NCBI GenBank assembly: GCA_013396635.1
Contig: WBMW01005472.1
Coordinates: 83,507 to 147,506, forward strand
Origin: Penelope pileata
Taxonomy: Eukaryota > Chordata > Aves > Galliformes > Cracidae
Direction: 5' to 3'
DNA: 64,000 nt
Shown here piece by piece: positions 1 through 11,585 of this stretch. The notes below the pieces were generated by a model that saw nothing but the letters and a program-made list of their open reading frames with translations, was not told the DNA's origin and did not search any database. The translations under genes and the position numbers were made by a program. How positions within the stretch are numbered: the stretch's first letter is position 1; every line of letters starts with the position of its first letter.

Positions 1-39
1 AAAAAAAAAGAAAGGCGACGTTTCCCACATGACCTCACT

Positions 40-1135
40 GAGGACTCCGCGGAGGACGCGCGGCTGTCGGGGCTTCCCCGCGCGGAGCGGAGCGGAGCGG
101 CGGTGGCGGTGGTTCCGCACCCGGAGCGGCTCCGCCCGGGCACAGCGCGGTGCTTCGGGGCCTTTTCTCGGAGCGTGGTCCTCCCTCACTCCCTCCCTCT
201 CTCCCTCCCTCCTTCTTTCCTTCTTTCCTTCCTTCCTTATTTCCTTCCTTCCTTCCCTCCCCGAGTCGGTCCGTGTCAGCGTTGCGCGCTTCTGAGTTCG
301 CTGTAAACTTCGTCTGCTGGCACCGAGCGCTGAGTTTCGTATCGCTCTGTAGGAAATAAATTTTCTGGGGATGCTTCAAGGGAAGGGGAAAGAACGCTCT
401 CACCGGGCCCTGGGGCTGCAGCCGCTCCGTGAGGGCTCGGGAAGGTTCGCTGCCGGGCAGTGCCCTCTGCGCTGCGCTGCCCCACGGCGCTGCCAACGCG
501 GCCACGGGAGCGCGGGGGTCACCGCGGTGATGTGGTTTGCGCCCCTCCTTCGTGAGTGCCAAATTCACCCCGAGCGAACGCTACATTGCCATAGACACCC
601 ACCGATGCCGACTGAGGTCATAACCCCCCTCCTCTTTTTGATTTCTCTTTCTATTTTAGTTTTATTTTTCCTATCGTCCCATGAGCCTTTATCGCAGCGA
701 GGGGAGCGCTGCGGGAGATGCTCAAAGCCCGCACACCCCCGCGTGTCCTCCCGTCACTGCTCCGCGCCCACCACCTGTTGAGCCCTCCGCTGCGCCGCGC
801 TATCCCCGCGCGTGGCTGCGCGCCCCGGGACAGCTCCGCGCCGCCTGCGCACGTGGCCGCGTGCGCGCAGCCCCCGCTCCGCGCCCGTCCGTCGGGGGTG
901 GGAGCGTGGCGATGCCCCGCGGGGCGCTGAGCTGCTCCGGCCTCGGCCGAACTCGGAGAAACTCGGGACGTGCCATTGCCGATGTCAGAACCGAACCGCG
1001 TTCCCCAGATCAGACAATTTGTTTCTCTCCGTGGTTTATTGGTTTTATTGGGGTGAAACTTTCTCGTTGGGTACCCAACAAAGTTGGGACGACTTGGCTG
1101 GGCGGAGGGGTCGGCTTCGGTGCGGTGAAATAGTT
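40..1135. promoter_or_regulatory. CpG island, left block
   Basis: This stretch is GC-rich and CpG is not depleted, especially at 40-180, 410-540 and 700-960, where CG dinucleotides occur every few bases. In bird genomes such islands usually mark promoters of housekeeping or developmental genes. No TATA box, recognisable coding exon or well-formed first-exon donor could be assigned. Long open frames on both strands here (up to about 180 codons) are expected from the lack of AT-rich stop codons and carry no protein family I recognise. It may be the promoter of a gene that begins here or just left of the window. Confidence 0.6.
181..262. repeat. Polypyrimidine tract (CTCC/CTTC simple repeat)
   Basis: About 80 bases are almost purely C and T on the + strand, with units of CTCC shading into CTTC. 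One A interrupts it near 240. Homopyrimidine tracts of this length can form triplex (H-DNA) structures and often vary in length between individuals. It sits inside the left CpG island. Confidence 0.85.
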
Positions 1136-1408
1136 CCGTCTTTGGGCTTTTTCTTACTCTGCAAGTGTATAGGAGAGAATAATTGAATGTGCGCAACTAA
1201 GAATAGGTGTGAACGATTTATGGTTTGAGTACTTTAGGTCTAAAATTGTATGAAATGTTCCCCCTATAACATGATTGACAGAGCTATTAAAATCACCTAT
1301 ACGGAAGAATTTAGAAAAAATAATACATATCGTCTCCTTTTCAGTACAACGAAGGAAAATGGGGCTCTGAGGTCTGAGGGCGGCGGGGCCTCAGCGCCGG
1401 GACGGGGN

Positions 1409-1463
1409 TTCTTTCTTTTTCTTTTTTTTTCTTTTTTTCCTTTTTTATTTATTTATTTTTTCC
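1409..1463. repeat. T-rich/pyrimidine tract next to a single-N gap
   Basis: A run of T with scattered C starts directly after an undetermined base at 1408 and ends in a TTTA-type repeat. The N at its edge suggests the assembler failed at this homopolymer, so the true length is uncertain. Confidence 0.85.
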
Positions 1464-1580
1464 ATGGGTCGGCCCCGCTCTGCCCAGGGTCCCGCAGTCC
1501 CAGGAACCCCCCGATGCCCCCGGAGCGGCCCCTCCCTCCCCTCCATTCCTGGTTTTAAGCATCGTGAGCAAAAAAGTGCC

Positions 1581-1826
1581 AGAGGGAGAGAAATTTTAAA
1601 AAGAATGAAAAGAATAGGAAGGAAAAAAGTAAAAGAAAGGGAGAAAGAAAGAAAGAAAAAGAAAAAAGGCAAGGAGAAAAAGAAAAAAAAGGAAAAAAAA
1701 TAAAATAAAAAGAAAAAAAGAAAAAAGAAAAACGAAAAGGAAAAACAAAAAAAGAAAAAAAGAAAAAAGGAAAAAAGGAAATAGGAAAAAAAAAGGATAA
1801 AAAAGAAAAAAAGAAAAAAAACAAAT
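1581..1826. repeat. Long A/G purine tract
   Basis: About 245 bases consist almost entirely of A and G on the + strand (GAAA, GAAAA and GGAAAA units with a few T and C). Minus-strand open frames across it encode only Phe/Ser/Leu-rich low-complexity peptide and are not genes. Together with the T-rich tract about 120 bases upstream it forms an imperfect inverted repeat around a GC-rich spacer. Confidence 0.9.
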
Positions 1827-2050
1827 TGCCAAAAACCGGAGCGCCCCGCTGAGCTCCGCTCAGTAACGCGCGGCCGCGCTGGGGCCGCCCGCGGCTCTGC
1901 CGCCCCCACGGAGAGGGGACGAGCTCCCGGCCGGGCCCCATCCTCCCCTGAACTCTTTCCTGGAGGCCGCCCGACCCCCTCGGGCTCTTTCTGCCCCCTC
2001 TCCCGGCAACACGTGGGGGATCCCCGAGGGAGCGGGTGGACGGCGTCCGA

Positions 2051-2094
2051 GAGTGTGTGTGTGTCTGTGTATGTGCGTGTGTGTGTGTATGTGT
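2051..2094. repeat. GT microsatellite, interrupted
   Basis: Alternating G and T, interrupted by C and A substitutions, over about 44 bases. Alternating purine-pyrimidine DNA of this kind can adopt a Z-DNA form. Confidence 0.9.
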
Positions 2095-2206
2095 AAGCAG
2101 TGGGGCTGGGGGTGCTGCCTGGGGATCTCCGTGCGTTTCTGCAGCTCCCTCGTAAAGAAGGGAGCCAGGTCCCCTTTGGGTGCCGTCGGAGGGGCTGCGA
2201 GGGGAA

Positions 2207-2287
2207 GACAGGGGGAAAGGAGAGAGAGAGAAAGGCAGGAGGGGTGAGAGGGAGAGAGGAGAGCGCGGGGGGAGGGAGGAGGAGGGC
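2207..2287 (+). repeat. G/A-rich tract with G-run cluster
   Basis: A purine-rich stretch of GA, GGA and GGGA units that ends in several closely spaced runs of two to six G around 2267-2286. That end meets the loose pattern for a G-quadruplex on the + strand. It lies in a CpG island, a common setting for such motifs. Confidence 0.6.
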
Positions 2288-3250
2288 CGCTGTTTGGAGA
2301 GCGGGGGATTAGCGAGGAGAGCCCTGACCCCGGGATCAGCGGCAGTCAAACCCGTTTACAATCACCCGGCGGAACNGTCCCGGCCCTGGGCCCCTCGGGC
2401 CCTCCTCCGTGGGACTCCCGGCGACGCCGGGGCCCGGCTCCAGCCATGCGCGCCGCCGGCCCGCCCGGCCCGGAGGCCATCTGCCGCGGCACGGCCGGGA
2501 GGGGGCTGGGGAAGGGCCCCCCGACGTGTGCGGAGCGAGTGGGCGCCTCCGTCCCTCTCCGCGCCCCGCGGGGCTCCGGCGCCGCTGCACGGCCCAGAGC
2601 GCGGAGCCCACGCACAGAGAGGGCGGGGGAAGTAACCTCGCCAACTTTGTTTTTTATTATTTTTTATTTACGTATTTATTTGGTGGGTGCTGGGAGGGGG
2701 GAGCAACCCTTCCGCCTGGCGGCATTTTGGGCCCTCTGGCAGCAAACGCAGTCTCCATAAGCGATGAAGCTCTGCGGCTCACAGCCTGGAAGGGCACCTC
2801 GGGTTGGGGGGAGCTAAAAAACGAAGGGAGCTGAGGAGGGGGGCCTGGCCCGGCCTGGACGCACTTTGCAAAGCCCCGGGCCTGGCCGCTGCCCCGCCGC
2901 CCCTCTGCCGGGTGCTGCTGGAAGGGGCCGGGGCACCCGCGTGGCCCCGACGGGGCGAGCGGCTCTGCCCGCTGTGCCCACGGGCGGTGCAGCGGGGCTG
3001 GGGAGCGGCTGGGTGCGGGGGCTGCTGTTCGAGGGGAATGGGGAAAGCCGGGTGGCTTCTAGATGTAGGGAGGCAGCCTGCTGCTGGGGGAAACACCACT
3101 ACAGTGAAGATGAGCAGCCCAAAGTTTGGAGCTCTGGAGGAGCTCTCCTGTAGCCTTGGTGCAGTGTGTGCAGCCGGCTCTGTGCCCGACGTGCTCAGGG
3201 TGCTGCAGGGACAGGGAAGCCCTCCCTTGCCCTCGTGCCTAAAATCAGGA

Positions 3251-6200
3251 CAGCTCTGGTGATTTGTGTGGAGGATGTGCCAGAAGTTAACAGGAGCTGA
3301 ACAGCGTCCAGAGGTACAAAAGTGGGGAAAAGAGCCCCATCCCTGAAAATGCTTGGGGCTGGAGCAGCTGTCCCAGGAGAGGACGCTGGAGCCAGAGCTG
3401 GGTCTGGCAGTGGGGTCTGGCGGGGACAGTCCTCGTGTCCTGGAGCCCTGGGATGCCCCGCACAGCTCCGTGGCTCTCTTTTTTCTGCATGGAGTGATGT
3501 GCTGAAGGGTGGAGCCTTTGCATCAGTCTTGTTTGAAGAAAGTCATTCAAGTGCTTCAGCACGGTCTGTCAGGACGGGTTTGGGGGCAATCTGCTCCATG
3601 CTCAGCAAAATCCCATTGTTCACGCCTTCACTCCGGGCACCCCTCAGTGACGGGGGAGACGTGTGCCACGGCGCCTGGACACAGGGACCGTCCTTCAGAG
3701 GCCTTCAGAAAGGGACAATGGGGGCGAGGAGAAGCAGGAGAGCATCTGGCAGCACTCAGACAATCGGGCCAAGAGCTGCAGGGCCCGAGGGGCGCGGGGA
3801 CACCGCTGCGCCTGTGGGCTGGGGGCGGCCGCCTGCGCCTCTGGGGGGGAGCAGCTGGCACCAAGGGAGGAAATGGGGTGTGCTAAGGCCTAAAACTCTC
3901 CATAGCAACCAGGGACTGGGGGTGAACAAAGGCACCATACATTTTGGGCAGTATAATTTATCCACCGGAGCAGGAGGGCAGGAGAGAGCAGTGGGGAGAC
4001 GTTTCGTTCCCACTCAAAATTGTCTCACACGCATTTCAGAAGTACTGAATTCAACTCTGTTTATTTTTTCTCCACAAAGTATATGGAAAGATTGCTTTGC
4101 TCGAACTGTTGAACAATGGGAAGCTCAGTCCCGGTCAGATAAGCAGAATGGGGTAACGGGGCTCTTTGGGCTTTGCGCTCCCAGCGCTGAACATGCGCAT
4201 CCCAACGCGGGAGGGGAGACCTCAGCCTCCAGGTGTGGGAGCTCAGAAAAAAACCAAAATCCTCATCCAGTGTGAGAAGCTTCAGGCTCAGGAACAACCT
4301 CAGAGACAGATACCCCAGCCACATCCCACGTACACACAGGCTCACCTCTTTACCTTTGGGTAAATGTTGTTGAGAAATCACTTGATCCAGTGATCAGCTT
4401 TCCACACATACGTGCTCCTTCATTTTGCCTGCACACAGCAGAAGACAGAAAGAAGCTTTGCTTTGTTTTAACTGGACTGTGTGTCTTCAGGACTGTGTGT
4501 CCCTTCGTCACCTCTCCCTCCTCACTCCTGACGTTAGAATATAGGAAATAATATGAAAACCAAAATGTTTATCCCGCAGAGTCACTGTGAGCACATGTAC
4601 TTCCCAACTTGAAGGACAATGAACAAGAGAAAAAGAAAAGTAAATAGGGAACTCCTCTTGACGTACACAGCTGTAGTGAAGGTAGACTACACTCTGTGTA
4701 TTTTGGGATGAAAAGCTCTGGAGGAGAATTGTGCATCTCAGATTCCAGAAAATTGCTCAGAAAGATTAAAATTCATGAAGGAAATGAGCAGATGAACAAA
4801 GGAAGCATCGAGTTCAGCCAAGCAAACTTTTCAGAGGTGTACCTCAAAATGCCATAGGGTGAAGTGAAGGCATACTGATATTGGTCTGTTTTCTAAATGG
4901 GAACTTGGCTTTCCAAACCCTGGTGTGCCGTCATTACTTATGTTTTGCAGAACAGCGAAGAAATGAAGGCAGAACATTCACCATCCACTGCCTCTTAAAA
5001 ATAAAATAAAATAAAATAAAAAAGAAAGCACTTCATCTGTTAAAAGTTTTCTGCTTCTAACTTCCTGGCAAGGCCAGCAGGGCTGAGAGTCCTCCACCCC
5101 AGAGGTCCATTCAGCAGAGCAGCCCTTGGGCTGGACTGGGAAGGGGAGCAGACCAGGAGAAGTTTCCTGAGAGTTTTGCTTTGAATGGGCAGCTGTGGGA
5201 CAAAGCCATGCCTGATTTTCCCAAATATGATAATGTTCTTCCAATTCTAGGAGCTGCATAGCATATCTCACCAGAGAAGTGAACGATCTCATCATGATAA
5301 ACACGACACAGATCCAGATCTCCAAGGTAAGGAAAGCAATGATAAGTCTTTATTGCAAATGACATCCTTGGGTGACCAGAAGAGCTTTTCAGAACGACTT
5401 AGGACCAGACTTGGGACTCAGAAGACTTGGTGGGGTTTAGTTGTATCACATAGTGGTTAGCTTGAGGGAGATAGTGCTCAATGTGCTTGTGTGTTGCAGA
5501 GATGTTGACGTTTTGTAATGCCTAAATCAGGTGTTCAGGTACTTGTGGTTATGACGGGTTCCTGTTCAGACGATGGTGTTTATCATCTGCCTTGGAGCAG
5601 CCTTGGGTGCTGCCTAGCAGAAGATGCTGTAGTGGACAGGCAAACTTATTTTCATGAGAAGGGCCAAATTTTGCATTTCTTGTTCAAAACAAGACCTTCT
5701 TTAAGCATTTAGGGCTGGTACATGTCACAAAAATGCTGTTCACCTTTAACAAAAATCTGCCAGTGTGTGGAAAGCGGCTGCTTCATAACTGTACATCACG
5801 GCACCATTTTCCTGGAGAGGTCCTGTCGTGATTTCCTGACGTGGCCTGAGGAACATGACCTCCCCTCCACACACACCCGTGCAAGGGGTTCAGGTAGCAA
5901 TGAGCCCATGTCGGGCAGCTGTTCATGTTGGTGTCACGTGTCCGCTGTCCAACACGTAGAGGACTCTCTTCAGACATGGGATATGAACGATGAAGGGAAT
6001 GATGGAGGCATTAAATAATGGCTGAAATTTGCAGAGTTGCTGTTGTGAGAAGAGACTTTTTAAGAGAGGGCAGAAAACATATCACGGGAGCTCTGTTCCT
6101 AGTTGGTCAAACAACTGGGCAACATCTGGAATGCAGCTCTGTATCTTATAGGGGATCATACACTCAGCTCAGACGCAAAGCACTCGAGGGCAAAACTGGG

Positions 6201-7850
6201 GCGTGCCCTCAGCATGCACAGCTCAGCCCCAAGTTCTGGAGCAGAGCGATTGTCTGAATCTCTGTGAACACTGAACAAGGCTGCGGAATGTTACCTTAAC
6301 AAAACTCCCCGAGTTTGCTGTGGAAGGAGTCTGCCTTGTTCCCAGAAGGAGTTTTGCACTCAAGCGGTGGGCGGGCAGCATCGAGTTGCACCCTACAGAG
6401 TGGGGTTGCGGTGGCCCCCTGGCCCCACTGTGGCACCACCACCCCCATGGGACGGCCACTGCGGGGCCCTGTGCCCGCCCTCCTCTCTTCATTCCCTTTC
6501 CCTTTGCTCACAGCTTACAAAATGGCAACTTCCAAGCCCTAAGCTTCAGCCCCTCTTCCTGCCCACCTTCTTGATCTAACGATGTATTCGTTGGGTCTTT
6601 TTGAGTGAAACCAGTTAATTCTGGGGTTGGAAAATGCACACTTTGAGAAACCTTTCTGGAAGAGCCAAGAGCAGGTTAACCTCAGAACTGCTCCATTTTT
6701 GCCCCTTCATGAGACAGAAACTATGAACCAATTTAAAGGCGTATCTCAGAGTGTGATTCTGCAGTAAAACAAAAGGCCAGGGGTGTTCTCCCGTTCAGTG
6801 AGTGGCCACTACGGAAATATCTCCCCTTTAAAGATATTTTGAAGAGTTGTCCTAGATGGAGCACTTCCAAGACACGTGTTTTGGTTCAGCAGTGGGGTTT
6901 TGCTGTGTGCGATCATCCTACCAACACAGGAAAAGCAAAGCTAGAGCAGCGAGAAGAAATGTTGACATCAGATTTAATAGTTTAGGATTTTCTCAAGAAA
7001 ACAGGTTGTCTTCACCTGGCAAGAAGATGCCCATGGAAAAGAACAGTAAGGATTTTACCACTGTACAGAGTACGTTCTGGACTTCTAAATAAACATAAAC
7101 CCAACAAATATTATTCCCATTTTGGAAACTTTACAATACAATTACTGCAGACTACTAAGATCACTACCACTGACCCTCAATCATTCTACGCAGATATTGC
7201 CAAACCGAATTCCCTTATTACTTCTCAGAGCCAACACTTGTTAAAAAGAGAATGCCTCATCCCTAATTTAAATGTTAGTTTTCCTGGGAAAAAGAAAAAA
7301 AAGAAAAAAGTGAAAGCAAGAAAAAATGAGGAAAATCTGTCTTTTGAACTGAAAGAATTTGAGATATCTGTAGGAAAATGGTCTGAAGCTGGCCAGATTA
7401 GTGTTGTCTCTTGTTCAACCTACGTTGTCTTCTGCAGGTTATTTTTCTCTACTACAAATGTAATTTAATAGCCGAGATGGATATTGTTTCACTTTCAGCT
7501 ATCTGCTCTATACTCCGGTCTCATTCTACACTAGATGATTACCTTACTGTCCTATATGCACAATTTAAAGGGAATTACCTATTACTTCAATTATTTGTTT
7601 CTTATCAACTGATGTTACACTACAAGGATTTGCATTGAAAGGACACAAAGAAAGAGCAAGTCATGGCACATTGCCAAATAAAAGAGTAATGTTCTGGTGA
7701 ATTTAGCCTAAATAATTTACTGCTATATAAAAGTGGAAAAGTGGAAGGTGAACCCTTTGACCAATAAATCTCTTCTGCATGTGAAACCCTTATCTTGTCC
7801 CCTCCAATATATTCCACACTAGGAAGCCATCATCATTGGCTCTGGTTTGT
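3251..7850. other. Ordinary intergenic or intronic DNA, no gene seen
   Basis: GC content falls steadily from the CpG island into average DNA. The longest open frame here, 317 codons on + at 3322-4275, has no recognisable domain, signal peptide or family signature and lies partly in GC-rich DNA, so I do not call it a gene. A short AAAAT repeat sits at 4996-5023. No transposon could be recognised. Confidence 0.6.
4996..5023. repeat. AAAAT short tandem repeat
   Basis: About five copies of a five-base AAAAT/AAATA unit in tandem. It is a simple repeat with no adjoining retroposon that I recognise. Confidence 0.9.
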
Positions 7851-7854
7851 TATT

Positions 7855-8190
7855 TGTAAACCTTGATCTTCTGCACTCGGTGTCCTAAATATGGATAATT
7901 AGCATCAGTTTATCACGCCTCTGCATATTTTCTCTTCTCTCCAAACATGCATGCTTCTATTGGCTGCCATTCTGTCACAGAAGATTATGGAGACAGATTG
8001 CAGAGAATGAATGTGCTAAACGAGATTAGGAAGGAATAGAAATAGCAACTTGGCCAATAAATTCCTCGTGAGAGCCTTATCATACAATTACACGTTGACT
8101 TGTTTCACACTCTCCCAGCCTCTTAATCCAACGCCCCCACCAAGAATAAAATTTCACTAATTTCTGAATTACTGCATATCCTCATGACTT
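7855..8190. promoter_or_regulatory. Candidate conserved non-coding element
   Basis: Non-repetitive sequence, rich in homeodomain-like TAAT/ATTA cores (for example near 7897 and 8126) and keeping about six CpGs in otherwise CpG-poor DNA. It has no long open frame and no transposon similarity. This is the texture of vertebrate conserved non-coding enhancers. The call rests on that texture alone, because no cross-species alignment was available. Confidence 0.25.
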
Positions 8191-9984
8191 GTCACTGAGA
8201 ATGGTTGGAAGAAGCAACACGGTCGAAAATAGCACATCAAACTTCCAAACAGAAAAGAAACTTTAAAGGCAGAAATAGAGGTGGCTCTAAGCCATTTGTG
8301 GGCACATTGTGGAGTTCGTGTGCCTACACGATTTCCAGTGTCAAGACTTCAACACGAGACGTGTTTGTCCTCGCTTTTGCTTGCTGACCCATTGCAGTTG
8401 GTGTTACAGTTTGTTATCCTTCAGAGGGACTCTGGGATCAGAGTACACCGCACCAATGCTGCTCAGCTCTTTTACGTGATCCTCTGCTGCGCAACCAACC
8501 ATTGCCTCTGAGCCCGTGCAGACTTGTCAGACCTCAGGGGCCAAAAGGCCTTCTTCTGTTACTGACTTCTTGGACATTCCTGAAAATGCTACAGATGAGA
8601 ACACGCCAAAAGCACAATGACAGAGTTGGGACAAAATCCCGCTGAACCAACAAGAAATTGCTACCGACTCTGAGGAGGCAGCGTTGTCCGCTCTGCTGTG
8701 GTTATTTCGATGTGGATGTCAAGAAAACGAGATTTGCATGACATAATTAAGAGGCATGGCAAAGCCCTTCAGAAGAGATCATCTCTGGAAACGCTCGAAG
8801 TCTCCATTTTTTTTCTCCATATGTTCACCCAGGACAAGAACTTGCAAAAATATTCATTTTGTTGTAAAGTTTCCTTCATCATTTTAGATACATGTAGAAG
8901 AAGGAAGTCATAAAAAGAATATAAAGTCCCAAGATCTGAAGATAAATCCTTGCTCGGTGAATTTATACACATAACATATGTCACACGCCATAGTGCACTT
9001 GTCTTCACCATTTTAACTGATTTAAGGATTTTTTTACAGCATTTGCTGCTGTGAAAGGGCTGCTTTAGAAAGTGTTTAGGCATTTCTGTAGCTCGAGTAA
9101 TTGTTTCCCCTAATGAATGTGAGTCCCCAGCCACACACGGACTTGCAGGACTTCCAGAACCCAGATGAAAGTTTTTAAAAATATTCATGTCATGCTGCTC
9201 AGCATCACACCTGCCCGTGCAATCGGATGCTCCAAGAGTTTATGCAGCACTGAGCAGCGAATCCCACAGGCGCTGAGGGTGCTGCAAGTCCGGGGATTCC
9301 CTGGAGTGGGACCTTCCCCATGCCCCATACCAGGGCTGGAAGCTCGATGGGGGATCACGCCTGGGCCTCTGCCTCGTTGCAAAGAGGTTTATGGGGAGTG
9401 GCTGCTGCTGGTGGGGCTCCTGGTGATATACGTGTAAATATATAGGACTTGCCCATCGCTCAGGTTCGTAGCGTTGTGGGCCATTTACCTTTGTCTCCTA
9501 TGGAGTTTTGCTGTTATTTGGTGTGCAACCAACACTTCATGGGAGAAATCATGCCACAGCAGAGGGCTGCCTTCGTTCAGATCCTTAAACCATAGCACTG
9601 GAGGTGATGCTGAGATGGGGAGTGTGGCTCTGTGGGTCCCAGTGCTGTGCTCACAGTAGGACAGGCCACTGCTCACCCACTGCATGTATAACATAATGTG
9701 AAAATTAATAACTCTCCCTTATTTCCACCTTCCTTTTCTTGTTGCAGCATGGGCATCCACGCATATTCATCTGCAAATGTAAATATCTATGTATATACGT
9801 GCAGGCACATCCCAGGGTGAATCGGTTGCTTGCAGCAGGGAGAGGCACTTGCCATTCATCTGGGAACAAACCGCTAACCCCGGTGACTGGTATTTTAGCT
9901 TTTCTTTTCTCCCTTCTCTCGGTGCGGGGAGAGCAGTAAAGCCTCTGTGGACCGATTGTGAGGGGCTCTGCTGGAATTTGGCAG
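8191..9984. other. No gene recognised
   Basis: Average-composition DNA with no recognisable exon, repeat family or RNA gene. Short open frames (up to 139 codons, minus strand, 8769-9188) show no family signature. CpG begins to rise after about 9800 toward the next island. Confidence 0.55.
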
Positions 9985-10275
9985 GCCGGGGGCTTGGAGA
10001 GAAGCCCCATGCTGACTCCTATTCAGCGGGCCGGTTTTCCGCGAGCTTTGGAAGTTTCACTCAGCCGTGCACTCAATGGCTTCACAAAGCTGATTACAAG
10101 CTTCAGCGCATTCCTGAAGGAGCCAAAAGCGACGCAGGTGCAAACGAGCCGAGGGAGCCCCTTATCCCGGTGACAGAATGGGACGAGCTGGGAAAGGCTC
10201 GGACCACACAAATCCAGGGCTCACCAGGCAGCAGCGAGTCTGCCTTGGGAACCGCCGATCATTATCCACTCCATT
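9985..10275. promoter_or_regulatory. Candidate conserved element on the shoulder of the second CpG island
   Basis: Unique sequence of balanced base composition that keeps nearly 20 CpGs. It contains several motif-like words, including GATTA and CAATGG cores around 10075-10100. It leads into the CpG island proper. A + strand open frame (9789-10517, 242 codons) runs through it, but the peptide has no recognisable domain and becomes Pro/Gly/Arg-rich, as expected for island DNA. A regulatory or untranslated role is more likely than coding. Confidence 0.3.
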
Positions 10276-10740
10276 CAGCGGGGACCCAGCGGCGGCCGCG
10301 GCCCGGCCCGGGCCTGGGGGGCTCCCGGCCGGGGGCCCTCCCCTCCCCACCCACCGCGCGGCTCCCGCGGGGCTGCGGCTCGCGGGACCCCACTTCTTTT
10401 CCCTTTTGTCCCAGTACACCAGTGATGCCCCTCTCCCCAGCCGCCCCCGTGTCCCCCTTTCCCAGCAAACGCAGTGCTGGAGGATCTGCCTGGAAACCCC
10501 GCGCGGAAACGCGCTGATCCGAAATGGCAGTTTCCTCCCCTCCCGAAGTTCCCCCTAAAACGCCCTATTTTGCTGCCTTTCATTCCACACTTCCTTTAAT
10601 TCCAGAGGGACACCCCTGTCCCCCCACTCCGGACCCCAATTCCNGGGGGTCCCCTCTCCTCTGCTCCCTCGCCCCCGTTCCTGTCCCCCGGCCCTTCCCC
10701 TCCCGCGGGGAGAAGAAGCGGCACTTTCCTTCGCCGCGAA

Positions 10741-10903
10741 ATTAATGACGGCCCTTCCCCGCTATCAATTACCGGGAATGGGCCCTTCCCGGGGAGCGGG
10801 GGAATAATCAAAGGGCTCTCGGCCTGGGGGGGCCTCGCACCGCCGAGCGCATCACGCGGCGCGGGGCTGCCGCGCTCTGCCCGCCGGTTTCATATGCAAA
10901 TGG
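10741..10903. promoter_or_regulatory. AT-rich transcription-factor motif cluster in the CpG island
   Basis: Within GC-rich DNA there is a close series of AT-rich motifs: ATTAATGA at the left edge, TATCAATTA at about 10763-10771, a TCF/LEF-like ATCAAAGG at 10807-10814, and a perfect octamer ATGCAAAT (POU/Oct factor site) at 10894-10901, just before the assembly gap. The motif matches are read directly. Their use as binding sites is inference. Confidence 0.35.
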
Positions 10904-10922
10904 CGAGCCGCCTCCCCGTTAT

Positions 10923-11361
10923 NNNNNNNNNNNNNNNNNNNNNNNNNNNNNNNNNNNNNNNNNNNNNNNNNNNNNNNNNNNNNNNNNNNNNNNNNNNNNN
11001 NNNNNNNNNNNNNNNNNNNNNNNNNNNNNNNNNNNNNNNNNNNNNNNNNNNNNNNNNNNNNNNNNNNNNNNNNNNNNNNNNNNNNNNNNNNNNNNNNNNN
11101 NNNNNNNNNNNNNNNNNNNNNNNNNNNNNNNNNNNNNNNNNNNNNNNNNNNNNNNNNNNNNNNNNNNNNNNNNNNNNNNNNNNNNNNNNNNNNNNNNNNN
11201 NNNNNNNNNNNNNNNNNNNNNNNNNNNNNNNNNNNNNNNNNNNNNNNNNNNNNNNNNNNNNNNNNNNNNNNNNNNNNNNNNNNNNNNNNNNNNNNNNNNN
11301 NNNNNNNNNNNNNNNNNNNNNNNNNNNNNNNNNNNNNNNNNNNNNNNNNNNNNNNNNNNNN
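10923..11361. other. Assembly gap (run of N)
   Basis: 439 undetermined bases lie in the centre of the CpG island. Open frames that appear to cross it are artefacts of translating N. GC-rich bird promoters and first exons are often lost in such gaps, so absence of a gene here cannot be concluded. Confidence 1.
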
Positions 11362-11537
11362 GCTCGGGGCTTCGGCGGCCCTCGGAGCCCCGTGGGCGGC
11401 GGCTGTGGACGGGGTAACGGAGCGTGTGGGGCGCTGCGGGGGAGGAGAGCGGCGAGGGGAGAGCCCACGAAGCAGAAGGGGCACCGCTCCGGGCCCGCCG
11501 TCCGGGGGGAGAGAGCTGAGCCCCCCCTCCCGCGAAT

Positions 11538-11585
11538 CGCAGTTAGCGCAATTATCGGCAATATTTATACGGGAGAGCGATCCGA
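11538..11585 (+). repeat. 48-bp perfect duplicate, copy 1 (probable contig end)
   Basis: These 48 bases are identical to 11715-11762. The copy ends exactly at the undetermined base 11586. Together with copy 2, which begins exactly after the undetermined base 11714, this is the pattern of two overlapping contig ends that were not merged. Confidence 0.9.

Larger units (their letters stand above)
1840..3250. promoter_or_regulatory. CpG island, second block
   Basis: CpG-dense, GC-rich sequence, densest at 1840-2040 and 2330-2640. It contains an undetermined base at 2376, a GT microsatellite and a G/A-rich tract. No protein family is recognisable in any frame, and the long overlapping open frames on both strands are typical of CpG islands. 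It may form one promoter domain with the block at 40-1135, split by the low-complexity tracts. The direction of any transcription cannot be read from the sequence. Confidence 0.6.

Noticed and set aside
1066..1079. Perfect 14-bp palindrome GTTGGGTACCCAAC
   Set aside because: About four perfect 14-bp palindromes are expected by chance in 64 kb, and nothing around it gives it a role.
1445..2349. Phe/Ser-rich minus-strand open frames of up to 264 codons
   Set aside because: They are translations of the purine tract at 1581-1826 and its surroundings, not proteins.
3322..4275. Longest N-free open frame, 317 codons on +
   Set aside because: No recognisable domain, no conserved motif and no transmembrane or signal pattern. 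It starts in GC-rich DNA where stop codons are rare. Without homology or transcript evidence it is more likely chance.
9789..10517. 242-codon open frame on + entering the main CpG island
   Set aside because: The peptide becomes Pro/Gly/Arg-rich as CpG density rises, and no family is recognisable. Overlapping frames on the minus strand are open too, which is the usual effect of CpG islands.
10772..10792. Dyad with CCGGGAA and TTCCCGG arms in the CpG island
   Set aside because: Seven-base arms with a short spacer are common in GC-rich DNA. No specific factor site could be assigned.
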